Source of the DNA: Afipia sp. OHSU_II-C1
GTDB taxonomy: Bacteria > Pseudomonadota > Alphaproteobacteria > Rhizobiales > Xanthobacteraceae
DNA: 64,000 bases
Assembly (NCBI RefSeq): GCF_000497575.1
Contig: NZ_APJI01000015.1
Coordinates: 1-64,000, forward strand
Reading direction: 5' to 3'
Shown: positions 18,693 through 26,341 of the stretch, in pieces
Layout: each line of letters begins with the position of its first letter
How positions within the stretch are numbered: the first letter of the stretch is position 1
The notes under the pieces: generated by a model
Databases searched by the model: none
What the model was told of the DNA's origin: nothing
What the model saw: the letters and a program-made list of their open reading frames with translations, nothing else
Position numbers and translations under genes: made by a program

Positions 18693-18740
18693 TCTGACAT
18701 TCGTATCACACTTAGCGCGGGCACTTTTACGAATGTCAGA
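18693..18740. promoter_or_regulatory. 13-bp inverted repeat, candidate operator
   Basis: Perfect inverted repeat tctgacattcgta (18693-18705) and tacgaatgtcaga (18728-18740), spaced by 22 bases, 33 bases before the favoured start of the next gene. Half-site spacing centre to centre is about 35 bases, three to four helical turns, which fits binding by two dimers or looping. The regulator is unknown. Confidence 0.5.
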
Positions 18741-18773
18741 ATCAAAGGATCACGGGACACTGGTATCGAATTC

Positions 18774-19208
18774 ATGCCGCAACCGGACCGAACAGAGGCT
18801 GTCAGGCGTCCCCGGCTGATCTGGCCGGTTCTAAGCGGCATCGTCCTTGTCGCGCTGCTCGCAGCCGCCGCGATCCTGATGTCCTATAAAATCGAGCCGC
18901 CTCCAGACAACGCCAAGGTCATCGTGGACGAGCAGCGGATGACCTACGCCAGCACGCCATGTGTGGTGTTCAACACGCTGGACCGGGAACTGATCGCCAA
19001 CCGCGCCGAAATCAGCGACTCGTCCAAGCCGCTCCAGCTCTATTCCTACGCGAGCGAGAAGACCTTCGCGGACGTCAGAGACGACGCGAAATGGAAGCGC
19101 GACAAGGCCTGCGACTATGTGACCGGGTTCGATCAGATCGTCACCCGCTGGATGCGCCTCGCCGGCCACCGCTCGCGCTGGACCGCCGACGGGCAGTGGC
19201 GCTGGTAG
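18774..19208 (+). CDS. Hypothetical single-pass membrane protein
   Basis: About 144 residues: a short cytosolic start, one transmembrane helix (about residues 16-37, LIWPVLSGIVLVALLAAAAI) and an exported domain of about 105 residues with two cysteines (TPCVVF and KACDYV). I recognise no family. The start is uncertain: I favour 18774 because it keeps the inverted repeat at 18693-18740 outside the gene, but no good ribosome site precedes it and an in-frame ATG exists at 18678. It precedes the MFS gene by 98 bases. Confidence 0.55.
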   Translation: MPQPDRTEAVRRPRLIWPVLSGIVLVALLAAAAILMSYKIEPPPDNAKVIVDEQRMTYASTPCVVFNTLDRELIANRAEISDSSKPLQLYSYASEKTFADVRDDAKWKRDKACDYVTGFDQIVTRWMRLAGHRSRWTADGQWRW

Positions 19209-19306
19209 GAAATCCCTGTTCAAGCCCCCTTATTGGACCACATTCCAGCTTCATATCGCGCGCCTGCCGGTCCATTAATGATCCAGCTGTTTCGAGGATT
19301 CCTGTC

Positions 19307-21007
19307 TTGAATACGACGACCGACAAGCCCGCCAAACGATCGCTGCTGTCGGCCGACGGTATCGCAGCGCCGTTGAAGCACGCGGTGTTCCGGCGGATCT
19401 GGCTGGCGAGCCTGCTCACCAACCTCGGCCTGATGATCAACGGCGTCGGCGCCGCCTGGGCCATGACCCAGATGACCTCGTCGGCCAGCATGGTGGCGCT
19501 GGTCCAGACCGCTCTGATGCTGCCGATCATGCTGCTGTCACTGGCGGCGGGCGCCATCGCCGACATGTACGACCGCCGCATCGTCGGCCTTGTCGCGCTG
19601 TCGGTTGGGTTCCTCGGCGGCGTGACCTTGGCCGTCCTCGCCTATCTCAATGCGGTCACGCCCAACAGCCTGCTGCTGTTCTGCTTCATGATCGGCAGCG
19701 GCATGGCGCTGTTCGGCCCAGCGTGGCAGGCCTCCGTCAGCGAACAGGTGCCCGCAGAGACGCTGCCCTCGGCGGTCGCGCTGAACGGCATCAGCTACAA
19801 CATCGCCCGCAGTTTCGGTCCGGCGCTGGGCGGCATCATCGTCGCAGCGGCGGGCGCAGTGGCCGCGTTCATCTGCAACGTGCTGCTTTATATCCCGCTG
19901 ATCGTCGTGCTCTATCTCTGGCAGCGCACGCTGGAGCCATCGCGGCTGCCGCCGGAGCGGCTGCGCCGCGCCGTGGTTTCGGGCGTGCGCTATATCATCC
20001 ACTCGCCGCCAATCCGCATCGTGCTCTACCGCACACTGGTGACGGGCATTGCGGGCGGTTCGGTGCTGGCGCTGCTGCCGCTGGTCGCGCGCGACATCCT
20101 GCATGGCGGCGCCCAGACCTACGGCATCATGCTTGGCTGTTTCGGCATGGGCGGTGTGCTCGGCGCGCTCAACATTTCCAGCGTGCGTGCGCATCTCAGC
20201 GGCGAACACGCGGTTCGCCTGTGCGCGCTGACCATGGGCCTTGCGATCGGCGTCCTTGCGCTCAGCCGCTGGCCCGCACTGACTGGAGCCGCACTTGTGG
20301 TGGCCGGCGCGTCATGGATGATCGCTGTCACACTGTTCAACATCGGAGTGCAGCTCTCGACGCCGCGCTGGGTCGCGGGCCGCGCGCTGGCGGCGTATCA
20401 GGCGGCAATCGCCGGTGGCGTCGCGATCGGTAGCTGGCTGTGGGGCTATGTCGCCAACGGCGTCGGCGTGGACAAAGGGCTGCTGATTGCAGGCGCGGTG
20501 ATGTTCGTTTCGCCGGTGCTCGCGATCTGGCTGCGCATGCCGGCGACCGAAGGCGCCAACAACGACGCCGTCGATGCGCTGGAAGAGCCGGAGGTGAATC
20601 TTTCGATCTCGCAGCGGAGCGGACCGATCGTGGTCGAAATCGAGTATCGCGTCAGCCAGCAGAAGGCCCGCGCGTTCTACACCACGATGCTGCAGCTCCA
20701 GGCCATCCGCCAGCGCAACGGCGCCTATGACTGGTCGATCGCGCGCGACATAGCCGATCCCGAACTGTGGATCGAACGTTATCACTGTCCCACCTGGCTG
20801 GACTATCTGCGTCAGCGCAACCGCTCGACCCAGTCCGAGCGCGAGATCCAGCTCAAGGCCATCGCGTTTCACCTGGGGCCGGAGCCGATCAAGGTTCATC
20901 GCATGCTGGAGCGGCCGCTGGGGTCGGTGCGGTGGAAGGACGAAACGCCGGATCGCACAAAGACAACAGACGTGCCGATCGAAACGCCCGCCAGCAGCGG
21001 CGTGTAA
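19307..21007 (+). CDS. MFS transporter with C-terminal soluble domain
   Basis: A 566-residue permease of the MFS_3/EntS-like group (PF05977), usually exporting siderophores or drugs. Ten to twelve hydrophobic helices span about residues 25-420, with the family loop DMYDRRIVGLVAL between helices 2 and 3. The final 140 residues are soluble and contain a ferredoxin-like ABM type stretch (VVEIEYRVSQQKARAFYTTM), which is normal for this subgroup. The start is TTG with gagga eight bases ahead; longer in-frame options upstream lie in the preceding gene. Confidence 0.87.
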   Translation: MNTTTDKPAKRSLLSADGIAAPLKHAVFRRIWLASLLTNLGLMINGVGAAWAMTQMTSSASMVALVQTALMLPIMLLSLAAGAIADMYDRRIVGLVALSVGFLGGVTLAVLAYLNAVTPNSLLLFCFMIGSGMALFGPAWQASVSEQVPAETLPSAVALNGISYNIARSFGPALGGIIVAAAGAVAAFICNVLLYIPLIVVLYLWQRTLEPSRLPPERLRRAVVSGVRYIIHSPPIRIVLYRTLVTGIAGGSVLALLPLVARDILHGGAQTYGIMLGCFGMGGVLGALNISSVRAHLSGEHAVRLCALTMGLAIGVLALSRWPALTGAALVVAGASWMIAVTLFNIGVQLSTPRWVAGRALAAYQAAIAGGVAIGSWLWGYVANGVGVDKGLLIAGAVMFVSPVLAIWLRMPATEGANNDAVDALEEPEVNLSISQRSGPIVVEIEYRVSQQKARAFYTTMLQLQAIRQRNGAYDWSIARDIADPELWIERYHCPTWLDYLRQRNRSTQSEREIQLKAIAFHLGPEPIKVHRMLERPLGSVRWKDETPDRTKTTDVPIETPASSGV

Positions 21008-21046
21008 GCGCGGCAACGCTTTCAGATCGGCATGATCCTAAAGATA

Positions 21047-21268
21047 TCAGTCGTCGGACGACGATGGCTTGCCTTCATGCCATCGGTTGGCGCGGTCGAA
21101 CATGCGCCAGTGAATGATTTCGGTTTCTGCGAATTTTTCCGGGCTAAGCCACGGCTTGAGCGCCTTGAGTGTCTTTTCCCACTCGGCGCGATCCGGCTTG
21201 GGTACATCGCCGAACAGCTTCGACAACTCGTTCGAAATAAAACCCTTCGGCGAAACAATTTTGTTCAT
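21047..21268 (-). CDS. Hypothetical protein
   Basis: A 73-residue soluble protein, MNKIVSPKGFISNELSKLFG at the start, rich in Lys, Trp and charged residues with no membrane segment. I recognise no family. The ATG at 21268 has ggggcga upstream. Composition and codon use match neighbouring core genes, which supports it being real. Confidence 0.5.
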   Translation of the reverse strand: MNKIVSPKGFISNELSKLFGDVPKPDRAEWEKTLKALKPWLSPEKFAETEIIHWRMFDRANRWHEGKPSSSDD

Positions 21269-21548
21269 GATCGTCGCCCCGCACGCGAACGCCACAGTCA
21301 CGCAAGCGTCATAGTTGAAACCAACTCGTATCGCGAAGCGAGAATGATTCGAAAGAGTCGCTCAATCGCCTGTTGATAACTTGATTCGGTCAGCTTTACT
21401 GACTGATTGAGTCTGCGGTGAGTCCGCGCCAAGTTCCACGGGGCCGCGCGATCAGCGATCATCCACAATCATGGCTGCCATGATCGTGGTTATTGTGCAT
21501 CGCACAGGTATATCTGCGGAAACGGATTTCAGGAGCAGGCGCAGCACC

Positions 21549-22337
21549 ATGATCGATTTCACCGCATTGATGGACACCATAACGGTCAGCGGCGAGACCT
21601 GTTCAGTCACGGCGACAGAGGACTGGCTTCAAGGCCGCACCATCTATGGCGGTCTGTCCGCGGCCTTCTGCCTCGAAAGCGTGGCGCGCCAGTTCGGCGA
21701 GCTGCCGCCGTTGCGCTCTGCACAATTCGGGTTCGTCGGCCCGGCAACCGGCACGGTCACGATCAAGCCGACCGTTCTGCGCAAGGGCAAGTCGACGATC
21801 TTCGTCGGCGTCGACCTTTTCGGCGAAGCCGGTCTCGCGACCCGGGCCACGCTTTGCTACGCCACAGCCCGTCCGTCGGCCGCCGCATACAGCAGCCTGG
21901 CAGCGCCCGTGGTGCCGGAACCGGATACGTGTCCGCCGTTTTTCCGCAAGATTCCCGGATTGAACTTCATCCAGCACTTCGAGGGACGTTTCGCCGGAGG
22001 CAACCCTCCGTTCAGCCAGAGCCAGCAGCCGAACTTTTCGATCTGGCTGCGGCATCAGGACGAAGCGAAACCGGCGTCGATCGCGGCTCTGGTCGCGCTC
22101 ACCGATGCGCCGCCGCCCGCGGCCCTGGTGCTGTTCGAGCGGCCAGGACCGATGAGCACCATGACCTGGACCATCGATCTGCTGACCGACATGCCGCAGA
22201 CCAGAGACGGCTGGTGGTTGCTCCAGACCAAGGCTGAAAACGTGGTGGGCGGATACTCCAGTCAGGCGACGACTCTCTGGAATGCTGATAGACAACCCGT
22301 ATTGGTCAGCCGGCAGAACGTTGCGGTGTTTATGTGA
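21549..22337 (+). CDS. Acyl-CoA thioesterase family protein
   Basis: A 262-residue protein with the double hot-dog form of the TesB/4HBT_3 family, which hydrolyses acyl-CoA. Visible segments are QGRTIYGGLSAAFCLESVAR, typical of the first hot dog, and the second-half end AENVVGGYSSQATTLWNADRQ, where the usual DGR of related enzymes reads ADR. The ATG at 21549 is preceded by aggag at a rather long 13 bases. The stop overlaps the next gene by four bases, so the two are probably translationally coupled. Confidence 0.8.
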   Translation: MIDFTALMDTITVSGETCSVTATEDWLQGRTIYGGLSAAFCLESVARQFGELPPLRSAQFGFVGPATGTVTIKPTVLRKGKSTIFVGVDLFGEAGLATRATLCYATARPSAAAYSSLAAPVVPEPDTCPPFFRKIPGLNFIQHFEGRFAGGNPPFSQSQQPNFSIWLRHQDEAKPASIAALVALTDAPPPAALVLFERPGPMSTMTWTIDLLTDMPQTRDGWWLLQTKAENVVGGYSSQATTLWNADRQPVLVSRQNVAVFM

Positions 22338-23479
22338 GACCTCTCCGGCGGACGATGTCATGGATTTCCATCGCCCTGCTCGCGGCGACACTGTCGTCCG
22401 TTTCCGTCGCACAGACGCCGCAGGCGATGGCGGAGTATCGCCGCAAGCTTGCCGAATACAATGCGGTGCGCCAGCCGTTCGACGAACAGGCCGCGGCCTA
22501 CTGGACATCGATCAGCGACAAACGGCGGGCGCGGAACGCCAAGCGGCGCAGCGGCGAGACCCTTGTCGCCGAGGATTATGTGCTAACCCAACCGCCGGTC
22601 TATAGCGGGCCGCCAAAGCCAATCGATCCCTCGGCGCCGGCCAAGCCGCCGTCGGAGCGCAAGCCGATCCCCGTGGTGGCGGATTTTCTGAGCAATGCGC
22701 AGGAGCACTTCCAGTTCACACCGCGCAAACCCGCCTCTGAGATCGACTACAAGCGCGCCTACGCGCAGGTGGCATCGAGCTTCGGCCTGACCCGCGATCA
22801 GGCGGTGCGGATCTACAGCTTCGAATCCGGCGGCAACGGCAAGTACGATGTGCAGGCCGGGCTGGAAGGCACCCGCCCCGGCGCCCGCGCGATCTCCACC
22901 GCGCTCGGCTACAATCAGCTTCTCACCACCAACACCATCGACCTGCTCGCAGAGCATGGCGGCCTGATCCTCAAATCGCTTGGCGAAAAGATCCGTCAGG
23001 CATCGGGACCGCAAAGAGCCGCGCTGGAGCGCAAGACCGCCATCGTCCAGCAGATGATCGCATTCTGCAAAACCGTGCCCAACGAATGGGGGGCGCATGA
23101 AAAGCTCGGCGTTACGCCGCGCGGCATGGCCGTACATGCGCTCAACCTCGACATCGATGTCGGGCCGCTGTTGCAGACGCTGAAGCTGATGGATTCAGTC
23201 AACTTCGCCAAGCGCAAGGGCTACACCGCGCCGCTCACCGCCGCCGAGCTCGAGATGATGAACCTGACCGGCGACGGCAACGGATTCGACATGGTGTCGA
23301 TGCCGCAGGCGATGCGCACTATCGTCCCGACGTCGAATTTCTTCCAGCGCAACGGCTATGAGCGCAATCCAGTGGCGATCCGCAACAACACCGTCGCCAA
23401 ACTGCTGGCGGCGACGGATGCGCGGATGGACAACCAGGTCAATCTTCAGGGCGCCAAGGATCTGGCCGCGGCATTTTGA
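22334..23479 (+). CDS. Exported protein with lytic-transglycosylase-like motif
   Basis: A 381-residue exported protein (signal peptide ending about residue 26, VSVAQ). A proline-rich stretch follows (about 95-120), then a helical domain with FESGGNGKYDVQAGLEG and later ALGYNQLL. This is the order of the E-S-G-G-N and G-x-x-Q elements of lysozyme-like SLT domains, so cell-wall cleavage is possible but unproven; most of the C-terminus is unfamiliar. The GTG start overlaps the thioesterase stop; an ATG at 22355 is an alternative. Confidence 0.65.
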   Translation: MRPLRRTMSWISIALLAATLSSVSVAQTPQAMAEYRRKLAEYNAVRQPFDEQAAAYWTSISDKRRARNAKRRSGETLVAEDYVLTQPPVYSGPPKPIDPSAPAKPPSERKPIPVVADFLSNAQEHFQFTPRKPASEIDYKRAYAQVASSFGLTRDQAVRIYSFESGGNGKYDVQAGLEGTRPGARAISTALGYNQLLTTNTIDLLAEHGGLILKSLGEKIRQASGPQRAALERKTAIVQQMIAFCKTVPNEWGAHEKLGVTPRGMAVHALNLDIDVGPLLQTLKLMDSVNFAKRKGYTAPLTAAELEMMNLTGDGNGFDMVSMPQAMRTIVPTSNFFQRNGYERNPVAIRNNTVAKLLAATDARMDNQVNLQGAKDLAAAF

Positions 23480-23489
23480 ATGCGGCCGC

Positions 23490-24311
23490 CTAGACACCAT
23501 CCAGAATGATCACCGTCGGCTTCTTCGGCAGCGTGTCGCGCGAGACCGACAGCGACCGCGCCGGCCGGATGTCCATCTCGAACTGCCCGTTCATCCGCGC
23601 GATGAAATCGCTCAGCGGCGTTGCGAAGCGGTGCATCGGCAGCACGATCGACGAACGCAGCCGCCGCGTGATCTCCGACATGCCGTCGAGCGACAGCGTG
23701 TACGTTCCGTCGATCGGCACCATGACAATGTCGAGACGGCCGATCGCGGCATAATGCGTCTCGTCGAGCGGATGATGCAGATGGCCGAGATGGCCGATGC
23801 AGAGGCCCGCCACCTCGAAGATGAAAATCGAATTGCCGTCCTTCTGCATCACGGTGTCGGGACCGGAACGCCAGCCGCCGCGAATATCGGTCGGCACGTT
23901 GCGGATCAGGGTATCGCCGACGGTCAGCGCATGACGCGCCGGGCCTTCGCCGTCGTTCCAGCCGCGCAGCACATGGGCGATGCGCGGATCGGGGTTGAGC
24001 GTGTAGTGGGTCGAATGCGCCCGGTTCATGGTGACGACATTGGGCGATTTGCCCGCGGTGTAGGCGCCGCTGAAATCGGTGGCGATGGTGACATTGCCGG
24101 GCGTCTCGATGATATAGGTCGAGTGTCCGGCATAGGTGATCGTTACCTCGCCCTTCTCCGCCGCAACGGCCGACAGGCTCGCGAACATGACGCGGGGGAT
24201 GGATTGCGCCATCGCAAGACACTCGCTCGGCGGCGCCTTGACCTGCGCAGTGGCGATATCGACCGACAGAATGATGCCGATCAATGCGACAATCAGGCGC
24301 AATCGAAACAT
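23490..24311 (-). CDS. Exported metallo-beta-lactamase-fold protein
   Basis: A 273-residue exported protein of the MBL-fold group related to YcbL/UlaG-type hydrolases. It has a signal peptide (about 1-23), then TITYAGHSTYIIETPGNVTIATD, the usual first strands, and a metal-site-like GHLGHLHHP. The classical HxHxDH reads only as AHSTHY, so metal binding may be altered. It is convergent with the SLT-like gene, ending 10 bases from it. The ATG at 24311 has gggag upstream. Confidence 0.75.
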   Translation of the reverse strand: MFRLRLIVALIGIILSVDIATAQVKAPPSECLAMAQSIPRVMFASLSAVAAEKGEVTITYAGHSTYIIETPGNVTIATDFSGAYTAGKSPNVVTMNRAHSTHYTLNPDPRIAHVLRGWNDGEGPARHALTVGDTLIRNVPTDIRGGWRSGPDTVMQKDGNSIFIFEVAGLCIGHLGHLHHPLDETHYAAIGRLDIVMVPIDGTYTLSLDGMSEITRRLRSSIVLPMHRFATPLSDFIARMNGQFEMDIRPARSLSVSRDTLPKKPTVIILDGV

Positions 24312-24415
24312 CGAAAGGCTCCCGTCGAAATGACGCGCGATGCGCCACCGATCGAGTATACACACACCGGCCGGTGACTTGAAAATCCCGTCATGGATGT
24401 TTAAGTCTGGTGCTG

Positions 24416-24476
24416 CGTGCGGGACGACCCGTATTGCTGAAGCTTCGTCGGGGACGGCCCTACATCTCCCGGAGAG
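24416..24476 (+). promoter_or_regulatory. Candidate guanidine-II (mini-ykkC) riboswitch 1
   Basis: Two small hairpins each closed by an ACGR loop: cggg-ACGA-cccg (24420-24431, extended by wobble pairs outward) and ggg-ACGG-ccc (24451-24460), linked by about 19 bases. That is the full consensus of the guanidine-II class. A ribosome site GGAGAG at 24471-24476 is caught in a further hairpin (acatctc with gagatgt), a plausible expression platform. The first ATG in range, 24485, is in frame with the atpB-like gene. Confidence 0.75.
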
Positions 24477-24580
24477 ATGTCGGGATGGCCGTTCCGGTTG
24501 GGAAGCCTTCCCCTCGTCATGCTCCGTTCAGATCGCTCCGTGCCAGCGGACGCGATTCTTTTGCATGCGACAGGGGCATC

Positions 24581-25330
24581 ATGGCCGGACCGATTGAACA
24601 GTTCGAAATCAAGCCGATCCTGAAACTCGGCGAGATCGCCGGGCAGCAGATCAATATCACCAATTCGACCGTGTACATGTTTGTTGCGGTCGGCATCATC
24701 AGCCTCTTCATGCTGCTTTCGGCGCGGCGACGCAGCCTCGGGCCGGGGCGCTGGCAGTCGGCTTCGGAGTTTCTATTCGAGTTTGTCGCCAGAACCGTGC
24801 GCGAAAACGCGGGCGAAGAAGGCATGCGATTCTTTCCGCTGGTGTTTTCGCTGTTCAGCTTCATCCTGGTGGCGAACCTGCTCGGCATGTTCCCCTATGC
24901 CTTCACGGTCACCAGCCATCTCGCCGTGACTTTCATGATGGCGATGATGGTGTTCCTGACCGTCACCATTTACGGCATTGCCCGCAACGGGTTCGGTTTC
25001 CTGCGGCTTTTCCTGCCCTCGGGCATTCCACCGTACATCGCGGTGTTCATCGTTCCGATCGAGGTGATTTCATATCTGTCGCGGCCTGTGAGCCATTCGG
25101 TGCGGCTGTTCGCGGTGATGCTTGCGGGGCATATCACGCTGAAGGTGTTCGCGGGTTTCGTCGTCGGTCTCGGCGGTCTCGGGACACTGGGCATTCTCGG
25201 TGCGGCAATGCCGTTTCTGATGGTGCTTGCGCTGACCGCACTGGAACTGCTGATGTGCGTCATCCAGGCCTACGTCTTCACCATGCTCACCTGCATGTAC
25301 CTCAACGACGCCCTGCATCCTGGGCACTAG
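24581..25330 (+). CDS. atpB: Solitary F0F1 ATP synthase subunit a-like protein
   Basis: A 249-residue membrane protein matching subunit a of the proton channel, with about five to six helices and the C-terminal [20 protein letters not shown] of alphaproteobacterial AtpB. The essential arginine is kept in [11 protein letters not shown], but the usual asparagine of RLFANM is valine. It stands alone: no atpI, atpE, or atpF follow, only sugE. So it is probably a second copy, the complete operon being elsewhere. The ATG at 24581 has aggggc five bases ahead; an in-frame ATG at 24485, right after the riboswitch ribosome site, would add 32 residues. Confidence 0.85.
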   Translation: MAGPIEQFEIKPILKLGEIAGQQINITNSTVYMFVAVGIISLFMLLSARRRSLGPGRWQSASEFLFEFVARTVRENAGEEGMRFFPLVFSLFSFILVANLLGMFPYAFTVTSHLAVTFMMAMMVFLTVTIYGIARNGFGFLRLFLPSGIPPYIAVFIVPIEVISYLSRPVSHSVRLFAVMLAGHITLKVFAGFVVGLGGLGTLGILGAAMPFLMVLALTALELLMCVIQAYVFTMLTCMYLNDALHPGH

Positions 25331-25352
25331 GTGCAGGCGCCGCATTCAAGTC

Positions 25353-25413
25353 CAGAGGAACGACCTCCCCATTTTCGGGCGCAATGACCGGGACGGCCCG
25401 GCCCTATGGAGAG
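25353..25413 (+). promoter_or_regulatory. Candidate guanidine-II (mini-ykkC) riboswitch 2
   Basis: Hairpin gagg-AACGA-cctc (25355-25367; the loop has one extra A) and hairpin ccggg-ACGG-cccgg (25388-25401), separated by 20 bases. The second hairpin is followed within seven bases by the ribosome site GGAGAG at 25408-25413, six bases before the sugE ATG. This is the expected placement for control of a guanidinium exporter. Confidence 0.82.
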
Positions 25414-25419
25414 TTGGAA

Positions 25420-25740
25420 ATGGCATGGATCTATCTCGCAGCGGCCGGCATTCTTGAAATCGTCTGGGCCTATGCGATGAAGCAGTCGGAAGGATTCACG
25501 AAGCCCGGTCCGAGCACGATCACCATTGTGATGATGATCGGCAGCTTCGCACTCCTGTCGATCGCCATGAGAACGCTTCCGCTCGGCACCGCCTATACGA
25601 TCTGGACGGGGATCGGCGCCGTCGGCGTGTTCCTGGTCGGAATTATCGTTCTCGGCGAGGCGGCGACACTGACGCGCCTTGCGGCCGCAGCCCTGATTGT
25701 TTCCGGTCTCGTGATGATGAAGCTTTCGACGCCGGCTTAA
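25420..25740 (+). CDS. sugE: Guanidinium exporter, SMR family (SugE/Gdx)
   Basis: A 106-residue four-helix small multidrug resistance protein. The first helix MAWIYLAAAGILEIVWAYAM holds the proton/substrate glutamate at residue 13 and the W16 typical of the Gdx branch. The loop PLGTAYTIWTGIGAVG is diagnostic of SugE/Gdx rather than EmrE. Gdx proteins export guanidinium in exchange for protons. The upstream ACGR hairpins support this assignment and indicate induction by guanidine. It follows the atpB-like gene by 89 bases. Confidence 0.93.
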   Translation: MAWIYLAAAGILEIVWAYAMKQSEGFTKPGPSTITIVMMIGSFALLSIAMRTLPLGTAYTIWTGIGAVGVFLVGIIVLGEAATLTRLAAAALIVSGLVMMKLSTPA

Positions 25741-25741
25741 G

Positions 25742-26026
25742 TCATGCGTCCAGGCCATCCAGCCACGCCTGCAAACAGCGCTGTCCGTGCCGGCTGGCTG
25801 CCGGCGCGAGGCGCTTCGTTTCGCTGCGCAGCGCCTGAGGAAGCAACCCGGCATGAGACAGTTCGGATGCATGGCCGATCAGGTAGCGCTCAAAACTGCC
25901 GCCATCCGCGTCGGGATGAAACTGGAAGGCAAGCACGTTCGCGCCAATGGCGAACGCCTGATTGCTGCACACCTGCGTGGACGCGAGCCGTTCCGATCCT
26001 GCGGGAAGATCAAAGGTGTCGCCATG
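25742..26026 (-). pseudogene. Glutamine amidotransferase, 5'-truncated
   Basis: On this strand the frame reads HGDTFDLPAGSERLAST, then CSNQAFAIG and VLAFQFHPDADGG, the second half of a class I glutamine amidotransferase including the catalytic histidine (QFHPD). Immediately before HGDTF is an in-frame TAG, and the nucleophile half (with the GxCxG elbow) is absent, so only the last 94 codons survive. The break at 26026/26027 is abrupt. The stop lies two bases beyond the sugE stop. The sequence beyond the break is unrelated. Confidence 0.8.
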
Positions 26027-26341
26027 CTAGTGCTTTATCAGTTCATCGTTGGGATGCCCCTGCGGAAGATTTCTTCCAGTACGGAAGGCGTCCCGGCACA
26101 TCAACCACGAGAAAACTCAACCCGCTGTGCAGAAATGTTCGCTGGGCGATGCGCACCCGCGGGCGCGTTTTAAACGCGTAACGCACGCCGGAGCAGCAAA
26201 GCTGATGTCGCGCGGGATTTTCAGTCGTCAAATCGAATAAGGGTCAGCATCTTCGCTGACGCAACTCAGCTCATCCCTACCAAAGAGTGCGCCCGTGCTT
26301 TATGAGTTTCAGCAAGGAAACACCCATGGGAGAAACTTTGT
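26027..26341. other. Unassigned gap at a rearrangement junction
   Basis: Begins exactly where the amidotransferase homology ends and runs to the acyl-CoA dehydrogenase gene. Short frames exist on both strands, but none has a credible start or a recognisable family. A small inverted phrase gggcgcgttttaaacgcg occurs near 26161. No insertion-sequence end could be identified. Confidence 0.4.

Noticed and set aside
18678-18773. Upstream ATG for the membrane protein at 18774
   Set aside because: Would place a perfect 13-bp inverted repeat inside the gene and has no ribosome site.
25787-26173. Plus-strand frame of 128 residues near the amidotransferase remnant
   Set aside because: Most of it is antisense to the recognisable amidotransferase; the rest matches no family and has no ribosome site.
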